Below, one piece after another: positions 24,190-33,911 of a DNA stretch of 64,000 bases. The stretch is from an uncultured bacterium (lineage in GTDB: Bacteria; Bacillota; Clostridia; Oscillospirales; Ruminococcaceae), in contig CAKXHL010000003.1 of the NCBI GenBank assembly GCA_934875375.1, forward strand, positions 1 through 64,000, written 5' to 3'. The translations under genes and the position numbers were made by a program. Each line of letters begins with the position of its first letter. Position 1 is the first letter of the stretch. Under the pieces are notes generated by a model, which saw only the letters and a program-made list of their open reading frames with translations, was not told where the DNA came from and did no database searches.

Positions 24190-25485
24190 TCATGATTCTG
24201 ATATGGCTGCCTCCATTGGCTTTTCCAGCACCAGCGGCGCTTCTTCCCGTGCCACAGCCAGCATCAATTTGATACGGTTTTCCTGATTGACGCGAGTTGC
24301 GCCAGGATCGTAGTCAATGGGGACAATATTGGCCTGCGGATACAGATTTTTGATTTTCCGGATCATTCCCTTCCCCACGATATGATTGGGCAAGCAACCA
24401 AAGGGCTGAGCACAAACGATATTTTTATATCCACTTTCCACCAATTCAATCATCTCAGCGGTCAAAAGCCATCCTTCTCCCATTTTACAGCCATATCCGA
24501 TCACTGGCTCTACCATTTTTTTCACCTGTTGGTAAGCCGATGGAGCTATGAATCGAGAATGTCGTTTTGCCGCGTCGATCACCGCGCTTTCGATACGGGT
24601 TAAATACTGCATCAAAAGATCAATCACTGCATATTTTGCTCGGCTGCCACCGTATAGCTTAATATCCTCCAACCGATTGTCAACCTTGAACAGCATAAAT
24701 CCGATGACTCCCGGCACCATCACTTCACAGTCCTGTTCATGCAGAAACGCCTCCAGGTTGTTATTGCCCAGTGGAGAATATTTTACATAAATTTCGCCGA
24801 CCACACCCACTTTTGTAATACTGCGCTGTGTAATGGAAAGTGCAGCATAATCGTCGGCAATCTCGTTTAGATTCGCCTTAACCTCTTTTAAACTCAATCC
24901 TTTTCCCGCCGACATTTGGCGAGAAAGTCGGTCAATCCAACGATCCATTAACCTTTGGCTGCTGCCCGGTTCTGTCTCGTAGGGCATCGTCTGATTGTGT
25001 AAAAGCACCAACAAATCACCATAAGCCAGTACAGCCAGCGCTTTTCGCAAAAGGGGCAGCGTCAGCTGAAAACCGCTGTTTTTCTCCAGCCCCGATAGAT
25101 TTAAAGAAATCACCGGAATATAGTCCAACCCTGCCTTTTTCAGCGCCTTACGCAAAAGGTGGATATAATTGGAGGCGCGGCAGCCACCCCCGGTTTGCGT
25201 AATCAGCAACGCAGTTTTGTTCAGATCATACACCCCGCTATGCAGTGCGTCCATAAATTGACCAATGACCAACAAAGCCGGATAGCAAGTATCATTATGT
25301 ACATACTTCAAACCCGCGTCCACCACTGCTTGACCGTCATTCTGTAAAATTTTTAGATTGTAGCCGTATTCCTCAAACACCTTTCGTAAAAATCCAAAAT
25401 GGACCGGCAGCATGTTCGGCACCAAAATGGTATAATCTTTTTTCATTTCCCGCGTGAATTCTACCCGATCTGTTTGTCGGTTCAT
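24190..25485 (-). CDS. 2-hydroxyacyl-CoA dehydratase-type component (C-terminal part of CoA-activase-related protein)
   Basis: This 431-residue protein has the HgdB/CoA-dehydratase-like fold with Cys motifs GGGCRASNY, GYGCKMGEGW and AQPFGCLPNH. In many Firmicutes this region is the C-terminal third of a single polypeptide of about 1,400 residues whose N-terminal part is the ATP-dependent activase. Here it is a separate gene with its own AAAGGAGG (inside the upstream gene) and an ATGA overlap. The precise reaction is unknown; true 2-hydroxyglutaryl-CoA dehydratase subunits are absent from the window. Confidence 0.8.
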   Translation of the reverse strand: MNRQTDRVEFTREMKKDYTILVPNMLPVHFGFLRKVFEEYGYNLKILQNDGQAVVDAGLKYVHNDTCYPALLVIGQFMDALHSGVYDLNKTALLITQTGGGCRASNYIHLLRKALKKAGLDYIPVISLNLSGLEKNSGFQLTLPLLRKALAVLAYGDLLVLLHNQTMPYETEPGSSQRLMDRWIDRLSRQMSAGKGLSLKEVKANLNEIADDYAALSITQRSITKVGVVGEIYVKYSPLGNNNLEAFLHEQDCEVMVPGVIGFMLFKVDNRLEDIKLYGGSRAKYAVIDLLMQYLTRIESAVIDAAKRHSRFIAPSAYQQVKKMVEPVIGYGCKMGEGWLLTAEMIELVESGYKNIVCAQPFGCLPNHIVGKGMIRKIKNLYPQANIVPIDYDPGATRVNQENRIKLMLAVAREEAPLVLEKPMEAAISES

Positions 25486-28400
25486 TGCGCCGCCTCCTTT
25501 CCCAGACCCAGAGCAGCAAACAGGCTGCGCAGCCGGATTTTTACCGCGCCCAGGTTCGTAATTTCATCAATTTTAATCTGGGTATAAATCCGATTTTTCT
25601 CTTCCAAAATCCGCCGCACCTCATCGGTGGTGATTGCATCCACACCACAGCCGAATGACACCAGCTGTACCAAATTGATTCTGGCATCGTTCCATTCCCC
25701 TACCAGCTTTGCCGCCGCATAAAGGCGGGCGTGATAAGTCCACTGGTTCAGCACTTTGGTGGGGAATTTCTCTGTCAGATGGCTGACCGCGTCTTCTGAA
25801 ATCACGACCGCACCCAAATCGCAGATCAATGTATCGATCCCATGATTGATTTCCGGATCCAAATGGTACGGGCGGCCCGCCAACAGGATTACCGGCAGAT
25901 CCTTCTCTTTGGCAAGTGCCAAGTATTCCTCACCTTTGGCCCGGACTTTCGTCAAATATGCTTTGTATTCCGCATAAGCGGCATTGGCCGCTGCTTTCAC
26001 ATCTTTTAATCCAATATCAATAAAATATTTGCACAAAATTTTATGTATATGGGCCGGGAAATCCTTCCGCCGATGCAGGCCCACATAATCGTTGATATAG
26101 CGCACCCGCTGCATCTGTGCAACATTGGCGCCGATTACCTCCGGATAATAAGCCACCACCGGACAATTATAGTGATTGTCGCCCATCCCTTCGTCCAGGT
26201 TGTAAGACATGCATGGGTAGAAAATCGTTTCGACCCCCGCGTCCAGCAACGATTGGATGTGCCCGTGCATCAGCTTTGCCGGGAAACAAACCGTGTCCGA
26301 TGGAATGGTTGCCTGCCCTTTCAGATACAACTTACGGTTAGATGTCGGCGAGGTGACCACCTCAAAGCCCAGTTGAGTAAAAAACGTGTGCCAAAATGGT
26401 AGCAATTCGAACATATTCAACCCCATGGGAATGCCGATTTTCCCTCGAAAGCCCTGTTTCGGAACATACTCTTCTAAAAGCTCCCGTTTATAATCGTACA
26501 GGTCGTAACGCTCTGACTGGGTATAATTGGCTAACGGTTTTTCACACCGATTGCCGCCAATAAAACGCCGTCCGTCGTTAAAAGTGTTGATGGTCAGCCG
26601 GCAGTTGTTGGAACAGCCCCGGCAGGCCACTGCCTGTACCTTATGAGTGAAGTTTTCCAGCTGCCCGGCTGTCAAAAGTCCGCTTTGGGCTTTGGCGTGT
26701 TTTTTGGCAAACAGCGCCGCGCCATATGCACCCATCAGTCCGGAGATATTGGGCCGGACTACATCCCGGCCAATCTCCTGCTCAAATGCTCGGAGCACCG
26801 CATCATTCAAAAAGGTACCACCTTGTACCACGATATGCTCTCCCAGGTCGTCTGCCGAGGCGGCGCGGATCACTTTATACAGCGCATTTTTCACCACGCT
26901 GATGGATAGGCCTGCTGAAATATTTTCTACGCTGGCGCCATCCTTTTGCGCCTGCTTGACCGAGGAGTTCATAAACACGGTACAGCGGGAACCAAGATCC
27001 ACCGGCCGGTCAGCAAAAATACCCCTCTTGGCAAAGTCAGCAATAGAATCCCCCAGCGCACCCGCAAAAGTCTGTAAAAAAGAGCCGCAGCCGGAAGAAC
27101 AGGCCTCATTTAAGAAAATGTTGTCAATCACATGATTGCGGATTTTAAAGCATTTGATGTCCTGTCCGCCGATATCAATGATAAAATCCACATCCGGCCG
27201 GAATTTTTCCGCTGCCGTGTAGTGGGCAATGGTCTCCACCAGCCCAAAATCAACGCCAAACGCATTTTTGACAATCTCTTCCCCATAACCAGTGGATGCA
27301 GAACTTAACACTTTTGCCTTGGGATGATCCCAGTAAAAATCTTCCAAAAATTCCCGGATTAGCGGCACAGGATTGCCGGAATTCGGCAAATACCGGGAAC
27401 AGACAATATTTTCATCCTGATCAATAACCACCGCTTTGACTGTGGTGGAACCAGCATCAATTCCAATGTAAACTTCTTCAACAGAAGGGTTATCGGCCTG
27501 TGGAACCATATCCTTGGCATGCCGGGCACAAAAAGCGTTATACTCTTCCTGACTGCGAAACAACGGCTCGCAACTTTTGTAATTCTCTTTTGCAGTATAA
27601 CCGATTATTTTTTGGGCCGCCTGAGCCAGGTCGAACTGCTGGGACCCAGGTGTCATGGCAGCGCCCATCGCCACATAATAGAGAGAGTTTTCCGGGCAAA
27701 TGCCTTTTAGCTCCAAAATTCGGTCAAAAGCTGCACGCAATTCTGAAAGGAAGGTTAACGGCCCCCCCAGATAAACAACTCTGCCTTCTATTACACGCCC
27801 CTGCGCCAGACCGGCAATGGTCTGATTCACCACCGCTGCAAAAATGCTGGCGGACACATCATTTTTACGGGCGCCCTGATTCAAAAGCGGCTGAATATCC
27901 GATTTTGCAAACACTCCGCACCGGGACGCAATGGTATATATCTTTTCATAATCCTTTGCCAGTTCATTCATCTGATCCGGCGTAATATTCAAAAGAGTGG
28001 CCATTTGGTCGATAAACGCGCCTGTGCCGCCGGCACAGGAACCGTTCATCCGAACCTCCAGCCCCCCTTGCAAAAAGAGGATCTTCGCGTCCTCACCGCC
28101 CAGCTCGATCACCACATCCGTACCCGGCAGCAACCGGTTAACTGCTATACGAGTCGCGTAGACTTCCTGAACAAACGGAAGGCCCAAACTTTCCGCCAAA
28201 CCCATACCTGCTGAACCGGAAACGGCAATCTGCATGTGGGGCTCCTGCGGAAATCGTCCCGCGATGCGGCAAAGCATCTCAGACGCCTTTTCTGTAATAC
28301 GGGAGAAATGCCGTTCATACTCCTGATAAACAATCTTTTCTTTTTCATCCAGCACAACGCATTTTAGCGTGGTGGAGCCGACGTCTAGCCCAATTTTCAT
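25482..28400 (-). CDS. Tandem acyl-CoA dehydratase activase (BcrA/BadF/HgdC-type ATPase) with DUF2229
   Basis: This 972-residue protein holds two ASKHA ATPase domains: about 1-255 (GLDVGSTTLKCVV, GSCAGGTGAFIDQ, ASRCGVFAKSDIQ) and about 310-575 (GIDAGSTTVKAVV, ACSSGCGSFLQ, GSRCTVFMNSSVKQ). A DUF2229-type region follows from about 640 (CRGCSNNCRL, GIPMGLNMFELLPFW). Each ATPase has the Cys that binds a [4Fe-4S] cluster in HgdC-like activators. It should couple ATP hydrolysis to low-potential electron transfer; the acceptor may be the partner encoded downstream. GGAAGGTG precedes the ATG. Confidence 0.85.
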   Translation of the reverse strand: MKIGLDVGSTTLKCVVLDEKEKIVYQEYERHFSRITEKASEMLCRIAGRFPQEPHMQIAVSGSAGMGLAESLGLPFVQEVYATRIAVNRLLPGTDVVIELGGEDAKILFLQGGLEVRMNGSCAGGTGAFIDQMATLLNITPDQMNELAKDYEKIYTIASRCGVFAKSDIQPLLNQGARKNDVSASIFAAVVNQTIAGLAQGRVIEGRVVYLGGPLTFLSELRAAFDRILELKGICPENSLYYVAMGAAMTPGSQQFDLAQAAQKIIGYTAKENYKSCEPLFRSQEEYNAFCARHAKDMVPQADNPSVEEVYIGIDAGSTTVKAVVIDQDENIVCSRYLPNSGNPVPLIREFLEDFYWDHPKAKVLSSASTGYGEEIVKNAFGVDFGLVETIAHYTAAEKFRPDVDFIIDIGGQDIKCFKIRNHVIDNIFLNEACSSGCGSFLQTFAGALGDSIADFAKRGIFADRPVDLGSRCTVFMNSSVKQAQKDGASVENISAGLSISVVKNALYKVIRAASADDLGEHIVVQGGTFLNDAVLRAFEQEIGRDVVRPNISGLMGAYGAALFAKKHAKAQSGLLTAGQLENFTHKVQAVACRGCSNNCRLTINTFNDGRRFIGGNRCEKPLANYTQSERYDLYDYKRELLEEYVPKQGFRGKIGIPMGLNMFELLPFWHTFFTQLGFEVVTSPTSNRKLYLKGQATIPSDTVCFPAKLMHGHIQSLLDAGVETIFYPCMSYNLDEGMGDNHYNCPVVAYYPEVIGANVAQMQRVRYINDYVGLHRRKDFPAHIHKILCKYFIDIGLKDVKAAANAAYAEYKAYLTKVRAKGEEYLALAKEKDLPVILLAGRPYHLDPEINHGIDTLICDLGAVVISEDAVSHLTEKFPTKVLNQWTYHARLYAAAKLVGEWNDARINLVQLVSFGCGVDAITTDEVRRILEEKNRIYTQIKIDEITNLGAVKIRLRSLFAALGLGKEAAQ

Positions 28401-28436
28401 GTTTCATCACCTTCCCCTAACCTTAACTGTGATCCA

Positions 28437-30323
28437 TTAAGCAGAAATTTTTTCAAATTGGCTGTTATATAAATTGGCGTAAAATCCATTTTTGTCCATC
28501 AGTTCTTCATGGGTTCCCTGCTCCACAATGTCGCCATCCTTCAAACAGAGAATCAGGTCGGCATTTTTGATAGTGGACAACCGGTGCGCGATGACAAAGC
28601 TGGTTCGCCCAATCATCAGGTTATCCATCGCCTTTTGAATCAAAATTTCCGTACGGGTATCCACCGAGCTGGTAGCCTCATCCAAAATCATGATCCGTGC
28701 ATCAGACAAAATGGCACGAGCGATGGTTAACAACTGCTTCTGCCCTTGAGAAACGTTGGTCGCCTCTTCATTCAGCTGCATCTGGTAGCCACCAGGCAGA
28801 GTGCGGATAAAATGATCCACCTGCGCCGCCTTAGCCGCTGCAATCACTTCTTCGTCAGTAGCATCCAGCCGCCCGTAACGGATGTTTTCCATAATAGTCC
28901 CGTTAAACAGCCACGTGTCCTGTAGCACCATACCAAATTCTTGGCGCAAATCTTCTTTGGTGAATTCTTTTACATTATGTCCATCGACAAAAATATCACC
29001 GGCATCAATATCATGAAAGCGCATCAAAAGCTTGACCAACGTAGTCTTACCGGCGCCAGTAGGTCCAACAATCGCCACTTTCTGACCAGCTTTTACGTCA
29101 GCAGAAAAGTCTTTGATAATTACTTCGTCCGGGTCATACCCAAAACGCACATGAGAAAATTGCACGTCGCCTTTCAAGCGGATTTTTTCTGCAGACGGCT
29201 CCTCACTGCGGTGTGCCAGAGAAAGTCTGGGCTTGATTACCGCCTCTTCCTTTTCTTCCAAAAATTCAAACACTCGCTCTGCCGCTGCAACAGTCATCTG
29301 CAACTGATTGGAAATATTAGCCATTTGGGTAATTGGCTGGGTAAAACTGCGCACATACTGAATAAATGCCTGAATCCCACCAATGGTCATAGTTCCGCCT
29401 GCAGCCATAGATGCGCCGAGGATACAGATGGCTACATAACCCAAATTTCCTACAAAGCCCATAATCGGCTGCATCAATCCGGATAAAAACTGCGCTTTCC
29501 ATCCAGCATTGTATAATTTTTTGTTCTGTTCGTCAAATGTTTTTACGGATTTTTCCTCCCCGTTAAACGCCTTGACCACCAAATGTCCGCCATACATTTC
29601 TTCCACATGACCATTGACTGCGCCAAGATACTTTTGCTGGCCTCTGAAATACCCTTGGGACTTTTTCACAACCCCCATTACCAACAGCAAAGACAGCGGC
29701 AGAATACACAAAGCAACCAGTGTCAGCTGCCAGCTGATACTCAGCATCATAATCAGCACACCGATCATAGAAGTAACAGAGGTAATCAGCTGCGTAACAC
29801 TTTGATTTAAACTCTGGCTTAAGGTATCCACGTCATTGGTAATGCGGGAGAGAATCTCTCCCTGGCTGACTTTATGAAAGTAACCCAACGGCAGCCGGTT
29901 GATTTTTTGTATGATCTGTTGACGTAGATTATAAGATACTTTGGCAGAAATGCCAGCCATAGTAAATCCCTGAACATAGGAAAACAAAGCGCTCAGCAGA
30001 TAAAGGCCTAACAAAGTCAATAAAACTACACCAATATAGCCAAAATCTATCACACCGTCTCCGCCGGTAATAACGGCCATAATCCCTTTGGCCAGCTCAT
30101 CAGTAGCTTTGGCCAGCACCTTTGGCCCCACAATGGTAAATACCGTAGAAATCGCGGCGCATAACAGCACCATAATAATTGCCCAATGAAAAGGCTTCAA
30201 ATAAGAAAGCAGTTTTCGGGTACTGCCCTTAAAATTTTTCGCTTTTTCTCCCGTCATCATCCTGCCGCCCGGTCCATGGCCGCGCATTGGCCCGCTGGGA
30301 GCGGCATGTTTTGGTTGGCTCAC
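28437..30323 (-). CDS. ABC exporter half-transporter (permease-ATPase), subunit 2
   Basis: This 628-residue protein has an N-terminal Gly/Met/Pro-rich cytoplasmic tail, six membrane segments at about 50-340 and an ATPase domain with Walker A GPTGAGKTT, signature NVSQGQKQLL and Walker B IMILDEATSSVD. The catalytic Glu is present. The GTG at 30323 overlaps the TGA of the partner gene and follows AAAGGAGG by 7 nt. It pairs with the upstream half-transporter as a heterodimer of the multidrug type; the substrate is unknown. Confidence 0.92.
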   Translation of the reverse strand: MSQPKHAAPSGPMRGHGPGGRMMTGEKAKNFKGSTRKLLSYLKPFHWAIIMVLLCAAISTVFTIVGPKVLAKATDELAKGIMAVITGGDGVIDFGYIGVVLLTLLGLYLLSALFSYVQGFTMAGISAKVSYNLRQQIIQKINRLPLGYFHKVSQGEILSRITNDVDTLSQSLNQSVTQLITSVTSMIGVLIMMLSISWQLTLVALCILPLSLLLVMGVVKKSQGYFRGQQKYLGAVNGHVEEMYGGHLVVKAFNGEEKSVKTFDEQNKKLYNAGWKAQFLSGLMQPIMGFVGNLGYVAICILGASMAAGGTMTIGGIQAFIQYVRSFTQPITQMANISNQLQMTVAAAERVFEFLEEKEEAVIKPRLSLAHRSEEPSAEKIRLKGDVQFSHVRFGYDPDEVIIKDFSADVKAGQKVAIVGPTGAGKTTLVKLLMRFHDIDAGDIFVDGHNVKEFTKEDLRQEFGMVLQDTWLFNGTIMENIRYGRLDATDEEVIAAAKAAQVDHFIRTLPGGYQMQLNEEATNVSQGQKQLLTIARAILSDARIMILDEATSSVDTRTEILIQKAMDNLMIGRTSFVIAHRLSTIKNADLILCLKDGDIVEQGTHEELMDKNGFYANLYNSQFEKISA

Positions 30324-32485
30324 TGCAATTCCTCCTTTGAAAGCTGGGATTGAGCAATCTCCAGATATTCCGGGCAATTTTTTATCAATTGTTCATGGGT
30401 TCCTTTGCCTACAATTCTCCCGTGATTCAAAACAATAATTTGTTCTGCCCCCATAATGGTACTGACTCTCTGCGCAACAACCAACACAGCCGCATTTTTA
30501 TCCAGCTTTTTTTGCAAAGCACCGCGTAAAGCCACATCGGTTTTAAAGTCCAAGGCAGAAAAACTGTCGTCAAATAAATAAACAAGTGGTTTTCGGGCCA
30601 GTGCCCTCGCAATGGCCAGCCGCTGCTTTTGGCCGCCGCTGACATTTCCGCCGCCCTGAGCAATCGGTGCGGACAACTGCCCATCTGCAGATTGAACAAA
30701 CGCTTTTGCTTGGGCCGTCTGGATCGCGTTCCAAATTTCTTCGTCTGAAGCATCCTCTTTCCCATATCGGATATTGGAAGCGATATCACCGGAAAAAAGT
30801 ACGCTTTTTTGCGGTACATAGCCAATCAGACTGCGCAGCTGTTTCTGAGGCAGCTGCCGTACATCAACCCCTCCGATGGTGACGCTCCCTGCCGTTACAT
30901 CATAAAAACGGGGGATCAGGTTGAGCAGTGTCGACTTTCCAGAACCGGTAGACCCAATAAAGGCGGTGGTTTCTCCTGCCTTTGCTATAAAACTCAAATC
31001 GGACAATACATCACTTTCCGCATTTTGATAGCGGAAAGACACATTCTGAAATTCTACCGTACCGTCCGAAATTTTTATCCGCGCTTCTTTCTCCGGGTCC
31101 AGAATACTCGGCTGGGTGTTCAGCACCTCGGCCACACGGTTGGCGGAAACCGCTGCGCGCGGTACCATAATAAACATCATGGCAATCATCAAAAAAGACA
31201 TGATAATTTGCATGCCATACTGCATGAAGGCCATCATATCTCCAATCTGCATGGTCGAAGCCGCAATCGCATGGCCGCCTACCCAGATGATAACCAATGT
31301 AACCAGATTCATAATCAAGCTCATCGCAGGCATCGTAAAAGACATGGTTCGCTGAACAAAGCGAGTAGTGTCCCGCAGATCGCGGTTTGCCTGTTCAAAG
31401 CGTCCTTCTTCATACGTTTCATTTCCAAAAGCCCGAATCACCATTAAGCCGGACAGATTCTCACGGCTGACCAAATTCAGCCGGTCAATCAGCCTCTGAA
31501 GAGATTGAAATTTAGGCATTGCGATAGAAAAAATAATCATAATCAGCCCAATCAGCACCACAACAGCCAAAGCGATGATCCAACTGAGCGAAACGCTTTT
31601 ACCCACCGCCATTACAATACCTCCGATACCCATGATCGGTGCGTAACACAGGATCCGAATCCCCATGGTAATGAGCATCTGCACCTGTTGTACGTCGTTG
31701 GTCGTGCGGGTAATCAAAGAAGCGGTGGAAAATTTGTCAAATTCTCCACTGGAAAAACTTTCTGCCTTTTGAAAAACATCATGCCGCAAATCACGGGACA
31801 CCGCCGCGCCGATTCTGGCGGAAAAAAAGCCCACGCCAATGGCTGCCAGCACACCGGCCAAGGCCACCAAAAGCATTTTTCCGCCGGTCAATATAATATA
31901 GTTTTGCTGTTTCTGGTGCAAGTCTATACCCGCATCTTGATAAAGCAGCGCCGTAAACGCCGGGCCAATCTGCTCTTTGACCGAATCATCCGCCTGCAAA
32001 GCCGCAAGGTATGCCTCATCCACCATCTGCTGTGGTATACTCTGTAAAAAAGACAGCATTTGATATAACATTTCGCCGCCGATTCCGGATAAATCCGCAT
32101 CGCTTTCGTTTTGGGTCTGATCGCTTTGAGATGCGGAAGATTTTAGAAGATTCATAAGCGTCAATGCGCTTTGCTCATAAACTTCCTGCGTTTTTTGTTC
32201 CACGCGATCTGACGACAGGACATAAATGCCGTCTTTTTTCTCATAACCGCTTTGGAATATTTCCCGGTCCTCTTCCTTCATGAGCAGGCAGACCAGAGCC
32301 ATTCCCTGTTCGCTGATTTTTTCCGGAACCGGTTCATCAACTCCATTTTTCTGCAGTCCCACGTTGACGATATCGCTCATCAGATTTGGCAGACTCAGAT
32401 CGCTAAGCGCCTGTCCAAACAACAGTATCACGCACAACAACAGTATGAAAGCAAAAGGTTTTAAATATTTTAAGACAACTTTCAT
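30320..32485 (-). CDS. ABC exporter half-transporter (permease-ATPase), subunit 1, with large outer loop
   Basis: This 721-residue protein has the six-helix exporter core, but about 150 residues lie between TM1 (about 11-30) and TM2 (about 200-222), forming a charged extracytoplasmic insert. The ATPase part shows Walker A GSTGSGKST and signature NVSGGQKQRL. The Walker B acid region reads YLFDDSFSALD with Asp in place of the catalytic Glu, so this site is probably degenerate, as in heterodimeric exporters. AAAGGAGG precedes the ATG. It is coupled to subunit 2 by a GTGA overlap. Confidence 0.92.
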   Translation of the reverse strand: MKVVLKYLKPFAFILLLCVILLFGQALSDLSLPNLMSDIVNVGLQKNGVDEPVPEKISEQGMALVCLLMKEEDREIFQSGYEKKDGIYVLSSDRVEQKTQEVYEQSALTLMNLLKSSASQSDQTQNESDADLSGIGGEMLYQMLSFLQSIPQQMVDEAYLAALQADDSVKEQIGPAFTALLYQDAGIDLHQKQQNYIILTGGKMLLVALAGVLAAIGVGFFSARIGAAVSRDLRHDVFQKAESFSSGEFDKFSTASLITRTTNDVQQVQMLITMGIRILCYAPIMGIGGIVMAVGKSVSLSWIIALAVVVLIGLIMIIFSIAMPKFQSLQRLIDRLNLVSRENLSGLMVIRAFGNETYEEGRFEQANRDLRDTTRFVQRTMSFTMPAMSLIMNLVTLVIIWVGGHAIAASTMQIGDMMAFMQYGMQIIMSFLMIAMMFIMVPRAAVSANRVAEVLNTQPSILDPEKEARIKISDGTVEFQNVSFRYQNAESDVLSDLSFIAKAGETTAFIGSTGSGKSTLLNLIPRFYDVTAGSVTIGGVDVRQLPQKQLRSLIGYVPQKSVLFSGDIASNIRYGKEDASDEEIWNAIQTAQAKAFVQSADGQLSAPIAQGGGNVSGGQKQRLAIARALARKPLVYLFDDSFSALDFKTDVALRGALQKKLDKNAAVLVVAQRVSTIMGAEQIIVLNHGRIVGKGTHEQLIKNCPEYLEIAQSQLSKEELQ

Positions 32486-32703
32486 ACGCTCCTCCTTTGA
32501 TTTTTACCGAATTCTCCCCATTTCGCTCCTGATTTTGATGAAATACACAAAAATTATAGGTTTCTTTTGTGAACTTGTCATGAACGGAATCCCAATAATT
32601 TATCGTTACCCATTTTACGCAAAAGCAAGACAGTTCTGACCTCTTCTTTTCAAAAATCAGCAAAACAGGGAACTGGCGAAGTAGCGAGATTCCCATCTCA
32701 AAA

Positions 32704-32737
32704 TAAAAACATGAGGCCGACCGGCCTCATGTTTTTA
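32704..32737. terminator. Terminator of the cobalamin operon
   Basis: Perfect 16-bp arms (32704-32719, 32722-32737) overlap the cbiC stop, with T-runs on both strands. The 250 bp from here to the ABC exporter start hold no gene. Confidence 0.88.
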
Positions 32738-33367
32738 TTCTGCCCTGGTCAGGCGATATAATCCTGCATTGACAATCGCGGCCGCCACATTGCTTCCCCC
32801 CTTGCGGCCTTTTGCCACAATACAGGGAACACCCGCATTCATAATCCGTTCTTTGGATTGCACCACATTCACAAATCCCACCGGTACGCCGATGATCAAC
32901 CGAGGCCTTACAGTTCCTTCCCGAACCAATTCATCCAAGCGAAGCAATGCTGTCGGCGCATTGCCGATGGCAAAAATCAGCGGCACAGAAAGAGTTGCAG
33001 CTTTTTCCATTGACACACAAGCCCGGGTAACCCCTCTTTCCCGTGCCTGGCGGGCAACATCTTCGTCCGCCATAAAGCAGTGGACTTGCCCGCCAAATGC
33101 CGCCAGCGTTTTTTTGTTGATGCCGGAAAGAGCCATTTGCGTATCCGTAACAATATGGGCGCCTTCGGCAAGCGCCTGCGAAAGAATTTGCGCCGCATTT
33201 TCACTGAAGTAAAGAGTTTCGGCATATTCCAGATCTGCCGTTGTATGGATAACCCGCTTTACAATGTGAGCTGTTTCATCCGGAGGCTGCTGCTCCCCCA
33301 ACAAATCGGTAATAATCTCAAAACTGCGCCGCTCAATCTCCTCCGGCCGAATCTGCTCAATTTTCAT
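32735..33367 (-). CDS. cbiC: Precorrin-8X / cobalt-precorrin-8 methylmutase
   Basis: This 210-residue enzyme moves the C11 methyl group to C12 to give (hydrogeno/cobalt) cobyrinate. Family marks are ERRSFEII, the catalytic-His neighbourhood VKRVIHTTADLEYA and GVPVGFVNVVQSKE near residue 160. It is the last gene of the operon; its stop lies in the terminator. AGGAGG precedes the ATG. It is one of only two corrin-ring genes in the cluster. Confidence 0.93.
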   Translation of the reverse strand: MKIEQIRPEEIERRSFEIITDLLGEQQPPDETAHIVKRVIHTTADLEYAETLYFSENAAQILSQALAEGAHIVTDTQMALSGINKKTLAAFGGQVHCFMADEDVARQARERGVTRACVSMEKAATLSVPLIFAIGNAPTALLRLDELVREGTVRPRLIIGVPVGFVNVVQSKERIMNAGVPCIVAKGRKGGSNVAAAIVNAGLYRLTRAE

Positions 33368-33378
33368 AGAATCTCCTC

Positions 33379-33909
33379 CTATCTCTCTATGCCGTCCCGA
33401 GCCATTACGCCCCGGTCGAAAGGATGTTTTTGTTTTTTCATCTCCGTTACATAATCTGCCACTTTCAAAAGATTCGCTGATGGATTGCGTCCAGTGAGTA
33501 CAACCTCCCAGCCGGCAGGACGGGCGTGTAAGAAATCCAGCAACAGCTTCTCATCCAAAAGGCCTTTCTGACAGGCCCCCACCGCCTCGTCCAACACCAG
33601 CAGCCCCTGCGAGCTTTGGCTGCAGAACGTGCCCGCCCGCCGCAGATTCTCCGTATGCGCCGCCAGACATTTTGCTTTTTCTTCCTCGCTCATACGAAAG
33701 GAAAACCCGGAAAGCTGTGGATAAGCCAGTGTTGGGATGCCCAATCGTTCCAGCGCTTTGATCTCGCCGCTATCTCCCCGTTTTAAAAACTGCACTACCA
33801 ATACCGGATACCCCCGCCCGGCTGCACGCAGTGCCAATCCGATTGCGGCAGTGGTCTTCCCTTTACCGCCGCCATGATACAGATGGACCATTCCCAGCTT
33901 TTGCTCCAT
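33379..33909 (-). CDS. cobO: Cob(I)yrinic acid a,c-diamide adenosyltransferase
   Basis: This 176-residue ATP:corrinoid adenosyltransferase of the CobA/CobO/BtuR type has Walker A HGGGKGKTTAAIG near residue 14, VLVVQFLKRG and the LVLDEAVGA block. It adds the 5'-deoxyadenosyl group to the reduced corrinoid. The ATG at 33909 lies 2 nt after the cobQ stop. AGAAGGG is the ribosome site. Confidence 0.93.
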   Translation of the reverse strand: MEQKLGMVHLYHGGGKGKTTAAIGLALRAAGRGYPVLVVQFLKRGDSGEIKALERLGIPTLAYPQLSGFSFRMSEEEKAKCLAAHTENLRRAGTFCSQSSQGLLVLDEAVGACQKGLLDEKLLLDFLHARPAGWEVVLTGRNPSANLLKVADYVTEMKKQKHPFDRGVMARDGIER

Positions 33910-33911
33910 AA

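Noticed and set aside
25482..25485. Frameshift between the two activase genes
   Set aside because: The downstream gene has its own AAAGGAGG and begins at a domain boundary, so a natural gene split fits better.
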